A DNA stretch of 64,000 nucleotides. Origin: Branchinecta lynchi (Eukaryota; Arthropoda; Branchiopoda; Anostraca; Branchinectidae). Positions 59,965 to 64,000 of this stretch are shown in pieces. The stretch lies in NCBI GenBank assembly GCA_023053575.1, contig JAKZAP010000021.1, positions 317,501 to 381,500 of the forward strand. The letters run 5' to 3'. The first letter of the stretch is position 1. Every line of letters starts with the position of its first letter. The notes beneath the pieces are model-generated. The model saw only the letters and a list, made by a program, of their open reading frames with translations, was not told the DNA's origin and searched no databases. The translations under genes were made by a program, and so were the position numbers.

Positions 59965-60244
59965 TGTCACCCATGACATAGGAGCCGCCATCCCATCTCA
60001 GAGAAAGTCCCAACAGAAGTAGGACGGTCAACAACTTGAGAGTACGTGAGGCCTACTTCTGTCGGAGAAGAAGATAACCTTCAGTGATCATATATATACT
60101 GGAGATCGGTTTCGATCGTCCAAGCATTGCCTATTCAACCATTCTGTTATACGTTAGTCAATGTTGTAAATAAATAACTAGCTATTTCGTATACCGACTT
60201 CGCACCAGCTTTAAGCCCGAGTACCCACTCGCACATCCCTGACA
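59965..60244 (+). mobile_element. 5' LTR of a Gypsy-type retrotransposon (280 bp)
   Basis: Starts TGTCA and ends TGACA, 5-bp inverted termini typical of LTRs. It holds a TATATATA box at about 60090 and an AATAAA at 60169-60174. A primer-binding site follows after two bases. The 3' LTR lies outside the window so identity between LTRs cannot be used for dating. Confidence 0.85.
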
Positions 60245-60246
60245 AG

Positions 60247-60263
60247 TGGTGTCAAAAGCAGGG
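60247..60263 (+). other. Primer-binding site of the LTR element
   Basis: TGGTGTCAAAAGCAGGG starts two bases after the LTR. TGGTGTC is the complement of the GACACCA 3' end of a tRNA; leucine tRNAs commonly end this way, so Leu is my best guess. Confidence 0.8.
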
Positions 60264-60485
60264 ATTTGTTTACCATACTATAAGTGTTAAGTGTCTGTGA
60301 GGCTACAAAATCCTAGTGGAATCGAGTAAGTAAATCATTTTTCTTTATTTGACATTACGAGTTCGGGGGTAAATACAAATTTTAATTCAATTTTTTTTGT
60401 TAATTTTTGTTCCCCAAAATTTTCCTTTAAATTTCTGCCATCTACCGCCGCGGGATTTTTTCATCAAAACCACCAGTGAATTGCT

Positions 60486-61514
60486 ATGGCGAGCCAAACT
60501 TTCAACCCCCTTCAAGAGCTTCAAGAACTTACGAACATTAAGAATCTCCCCACCTTCCTGAATAACTTGAGAGACATTCACGAATATACAGCAAACTCAA
60601 CAATTAACGCAACCCTGCGTCTTGCAAGATTCAGAGTCCCCCAAGAGGTCAAAGCTTTTATAAACGAAAAACTCGCGGCAGCTTCAGCTCAAGACCCGCC
60701 AGTTCAAGCTTTTGGATCATTCGACCTCTTGGAAAGTTCCTTCAGAGAAAAATTCAAACTCAGATCTAAGGCCGTCCTCTTAACAGAACAATCACAGCTA
60801 ATGCAAAGAGACGATGAGACAATAAATGCATTTTGTGACCGTGTTTCAAAACAAATGCGTCTAGTATATGGAAATTCGACAAATGCCGAAGTGCTCGCGA
60901 TTTTGGATACGGCAAAACTCCAGTCATTTCTAAAGGGAGTGAAAGAAGAAATTTTTAACGGCATAGTGATGCAAAATCCTGACAATTTTGAGGCGGCTAA
61001 GATACTGGCTGAAGGCTATGAGCAAGGACTAAGGGCAAAGAGTTTAAGGGGTGGTGGAGAAGGAACAATATCATCAGTGATCGCCGGTGTGAATAACATG
61101 ACGGTAACGTCGAATCCAAGACCAGCATCATCAAATCAACGTGGGAGGTCGACTACGAGACGAGGCAGAGGGGCTTACTTTAACAAAGGGTTTCAAAATC
61201 GAACTCGTAATGACAGTAAAAATGATTCCACTAGAGCGAAATTTTCAAACGATAGAAATTTTTATCCTCCCGCCAATCAGACACAAAGAGGTGCTTCTCA
61301 AAGATTTTCTCGTAACAGTGTCTTTAACAGTGAAAGGCAATGCTTCCGGGCAGATGACCCTGCTCGTTACCGCGCGCGTTCTCGATCTTTTTCTCGGAAT
61401 GAACAAAGTAAAAATCGGTCCGCGAGTCGTTCTAGGTCAAAAAGTCGTGTGGATATGCAGTGCTGGACATGTGGCGGAGGTCATCCACAGAGGACCTGTG
61501 ATTTAAACTTTTAA
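60486..61514 (+). CDS. gag: Gag polyprotein of the LTR retrotransposon
   Basis: 342 codons. A helical capsid-like region (residues 1-190) is followed by a Gly/Arg/Ser-rich basic tail (residues 190-330) with RYRARSRSFSRNEQ-type repeats. A single zinc knuckle (CWTCGGGHPQRTC) lies near residue 325-338. The knuckle spacing is CX2CX3HX4C, one residue shorter than the usual CX2CX4HX4C. The ATG fits directly downstream of the leader. The stop TAA at 61512 overlaps a -1 frameshift site. Confidence 0.88.
   Translation: MASQTFNPLQELQELTNIKNLPTFLNNLRDIHEYTANSTINATLRLARFRVPQEVKAFINEKLAAASAQDPPVQAFGSFDLLESSFREKFKLRSKAVLLTEQSQLMQRDDETINAFCDRVSKQMRLVYGNSTNAEVLAILDTAKLQSFLKGVKEEIFNGIVMQNPDNFEAAKILAEGYEQGLRAKSLRGGGEGTISSVIAGVNNMTVTSNPRPASSNQRGRSTTRRGRGAYFNKGFQNRTRNDSKNDSTRAKFSNDRNFYPPANQTQRGASQRFSRNSVFNSERQCFRADDPARYRARSRSFSRNEQSKNRSASRSRSKSRVDMQCWTCGGGHPQRTCDLNF
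61502..61508 (+). promoter_or_regulatory. -1 ribosomal frameshift heptamer (gag-pol)
   Basis: TTTAAAC in zero-frame phasing T TTA AAC, four bases before the gag stop. A one-base slip back moves ribosomes exactly into the pol frame, which is open from there to the window end. U UUA AAC is one of the most efficient eukaryotic slippery heptamers. I did not confirm a downstream pseudoknot. Confidence 0.85.
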
Positions 61515-64000
61515 GCGGAGTGACGGAACAAGACATTCCTGAAGGCACACTCCGAGCACCAAATTCAGACCTTCGAGAGATAAGTGATTTTAATTTGATT
61601 AGTAGTTTGAAAGATAACTCTACTGGTAACTATCCTATGTTAGTACGAGTTCGGATTTTTGGAAAAGAACACGATTCCTTTGTTGATTCAGGCGCCGAAG
61701 TCTGCCTGATCAAAAAGACATTTTATGATGAGCTTTCGCGAAAAAATAAGCTAACCCTATTCCCGACTGGAAGATTGGAAAGTATTTCAGGAAATGGCAT
61801 AAGATGTTATGGCCAAGTAAAAATTCCTTTTCGCATAGAAAATCAGAATTTCGGTCAAACATTTGTCGTAGTTGATAAGATTAATATCAAGCAAGACATA
61901 CTCCTAGGATTAAATTTCCTTTCCGAGTATGACGCGGTTGTCAGATTTAAGACAGGACAGTTAAAGTTCTGCGACAAAGCAGCACAGTTAGCGAGTGTAA
62001 CTTTAGCTGAAGGCAGTATGAAAAGTCAAAATGAATCAGATTCACCAATTTTGCTTTCTGCATCCTCCACAATCATTATTCCCCCTATGTCCTATGAATT
62101 GCATAATGCTAAGACGCTTAGGCCTGTTGATTCTCTAAATGGTGTAGTAACGCCACTTGAAGTCACAGACCCATCCAAGCCACCACTTTCTGGAGCATTG
62201 GTCGAGCTGTCATTCACCCAAGCAAGCAAAAATAGAGCACCCTTGTTGATCTACAATCTGACACAGAAACCCATTAGAATTCGCAAACGGGAAATTTTGG
62301 CACATTTTGAGCCGAACGTAAGCGTGTTTACGATGACGGATGATCATTCAGAAATTCCTCGTTACAGTACAGATCAAAACAAAGGCGCTAGTTTTTGTGG
62401 TCATAGAGATAGTAACATTGAGGGAAAGAGCTTTACACCTCAGAGTGTGGGTGCAGTAAAGAAATTGATTTTGCATGAAGAGGACAAAGAGTACCTCAAA
62501 GCGTTTAATTTGTCGACGGTTCCAAATGAATTTCTTGCAGAGGTCCAGTCTATATTGTTGAAATATCGAGATTGCTTTGCTGAAACGCCACTAGATTGTA
62601 CGAAAACTGATTTACTTAAATGTAAAGTTGACATTATGCCAGGCGAAGATGCAAACTTTTGCATCAAACAGTACCCGATAGCTTTAAAACTTCAACCTGT
62701 TGTCAAATTGCATATTCAATCTTTGCTTGAAAACGGGATAATCGAAGAAAATGACGGGACGGCCTCGAGTCCAATTTTGCTAGTCACGAAGAAAAATCCC
62801 GATGGCTCAAAACCAAAAGAAATCACTCTAGCTAGCTCTAGATTAGTCCTAGATTTGCGCCACCTCAACTCAATCACAGTACGTTCTAGATACCCACAAC
62901 CAGATCCCGAATCTGTTCTTTGGAAAATCGGAAATTTTACATCAGAAAAAGATAGCACAATCTATTCTAAATTTGATGTAAATTCCGCATTTCATTCCAT
63001 TGAAATCGAAGACGATTCCAAGCAATATTTTGGTTTCACTTTTGACGGGAAAAGGTATCAGTACAAACGTATGCCATTTGGTGCTAAGAATGCTAGTCTA
63101 CTTTTTAGCAGGTTTGCCAATCTTTTACTGAAAGATTTAGATTTTGCGTGCAGCTTCATTGACGACTTCGTCTTAATGGCAAAATCAATGCGTCAACATG
63201 TCGACAATCTTGAAAAGTTTTTAGCAACCATGCAACGGCACGGGATAAAGCTTAAAAAGTCGAAAGCTGTATTTTTCAAGAACGAAATTGATTTTATCGG
63301 ATTCAAGGTTAGCGGTAACTCCATAAAACCGATAGAAGACAAAATACAAGCACTCAGAGACATGCCCAGGCCCAAAGATAAGAAATCTGTCAAATCATTT
63401 CTTGGCATGGCTGGTTTTTACCAACGGTTTTACAAGAACTTCCAGAACATAGTTTACCCTCTCAATCTTTTACTTCGTAAAAACGTCTTATTCACTTGGA
63501 ACGACGAATGTGAGAGAGCTTTCCTAGAAGTAAAACAGAAGTTAACAACAGATTGCGTCTTAAAACATCCGGATCCCAACAAGCCTTATGTTTTAATCGT
63601 AGATTCTTCTTCTTACGCAATGGGAGCGCAACTCCTACAAAGGCGAGGGGATGGGAAATTGTATATAGTAGCGACTATGTCGAAAACGTTCAAGCCAAGC
63701 CAACTGAAATGGTCTGTGACAGAGAAAGAAATGTATGGCATTGTGCAGGCTCTGAGGAAGTTTCATCACATTGTTTTTGCGGCTGAAATTTATCTTTTTA
63801 CTGATCATCGCCCATTGTTGCATTTGCAAAGTTTCAAGACTGTGAACCAAAAACTGCAAAGATACGCACTAGAAATCGCATCATACTCTCTCTGCATAAG
63901 GTACATGCCAGGTAACGCGATGTCAAGTGATTACTTATCGCGTGGGGGATCCCCAGGGTCAAATGCGACCCTCCCCATCCGCTTAGTGGCATCTAGCGGA
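61508..64000 (+). CDS. pol: Pol polyprotein: protease, reverse transcriptase, RNase H (truncated by window end)
   Basis: 831 codons without a stop; I read it codon by codon from 61508. Aspartic protease motif DSGA at residues 60-63 and an ILLGLNFL-type motif further on. Reverse transcriptase has a basic RLVLDLRHLNS block, KFDVNSAFHSIEI, RMPFGAKNASLLFSRF and the catalytic FIDDF with Asp at residues 552 and 553. RNase H has VDSSSYAMGAQL (Asp 699), TEKEMYGI (Glu 739) and FTDHRPLL (Asp 766). The order PR-RT-RH is that of Ty3/Gypsy. The integrase and 3' LTR are outside. No frameshift or stop so far, so this is probably a young copy. Confidence 0.9.

Noticed and set aside
60486..64000. Calling the LTR element an endogenous retrovirus
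   Set aside because: The visible part is Gypsy-type gag-pol; no envelope frame can be assessed because the window ends inside pol.

Overview
This is intron-rich, transposon-dense animal nuclear DNA. No bacterial-style operon, rRNA, tRNA or CRISPR array is visible. The only host genes I can recognise are two conserved metazoan single-copy genes split into short exons with GT-AG introns. The transposon mix (CR1-like LINEs, a Penelope-like element, a Gypsy LTR element, hAT elements, TTAA MITEs) fits an invertebrate, probably marine, but I cannot name the lineage. One 100-N gap and at least one single-base frameshift show that this is a draft assembly.

Host genes. Two genes lie head to head with 351 bp between their start codons. 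Pescadillo (PES1, minus strand) starts at 15041 and has exons at 15018-15041, 9657-9890, 5446-5555 and 2741-3002, then runs off the left edge. BRAP (BRCA1-associated protein/IMP, plus strand) starts at 15393 and has exons at 15393-15468, 31017-31196, 33028-33108, 34395-34533, 43286-43475, 48815-49078, 50262-50405 and 58165-58321, then runs off the right edge. All splice phases agree. PES1 gives 210 codons and BRAP 410 codons once one extra T at about 49014-49018 is discounted. No continuous ORF shows either gene; both were assembled exon by exon from protein similarity.

Transposable elements fill almost everything else. 0-15 kb (PES1 introns): a TTAA MITE, LINE relics, hAT-type non-autonomous copies, a 1.7 kb element of an unclassified family (C), and a Penelope-like locus at 11.0-14.1 kb. 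15-31 kb (BRAP intron 1): a ZMYM1-like hAT transposase gene with a 10-unit array carrying the element's own ACCGACTG motif, then a CR1-like LINE with a MITE inside its endonuclease region. 31-58 kb: duplicated exon material, minisatellites, further MITEs, three more long family C elements and a 2.1 kb hAT element with a MITE nested in it. 59.7-64 kb: a Gypsy-type LTR retrotransposon inserted into a fourth TTAA MITE, with 5' LTR, primer-binding site, gag, a UUUAAAC -1 frameshift heptamer and an open pol frame cut by the window end.

Most notable: the compact PES1/BRAP divergent promoter bracketed by inverted copies of one MITE; the hAT locus with an amplified subterminal-motif array beside matching non-autonomous copies; the unclassified family C elements built of three-flavour ~140 bp monomers; Penelope-linked repeats with a hammerhead-like core; and several nested insertions dated by target-site duplications.
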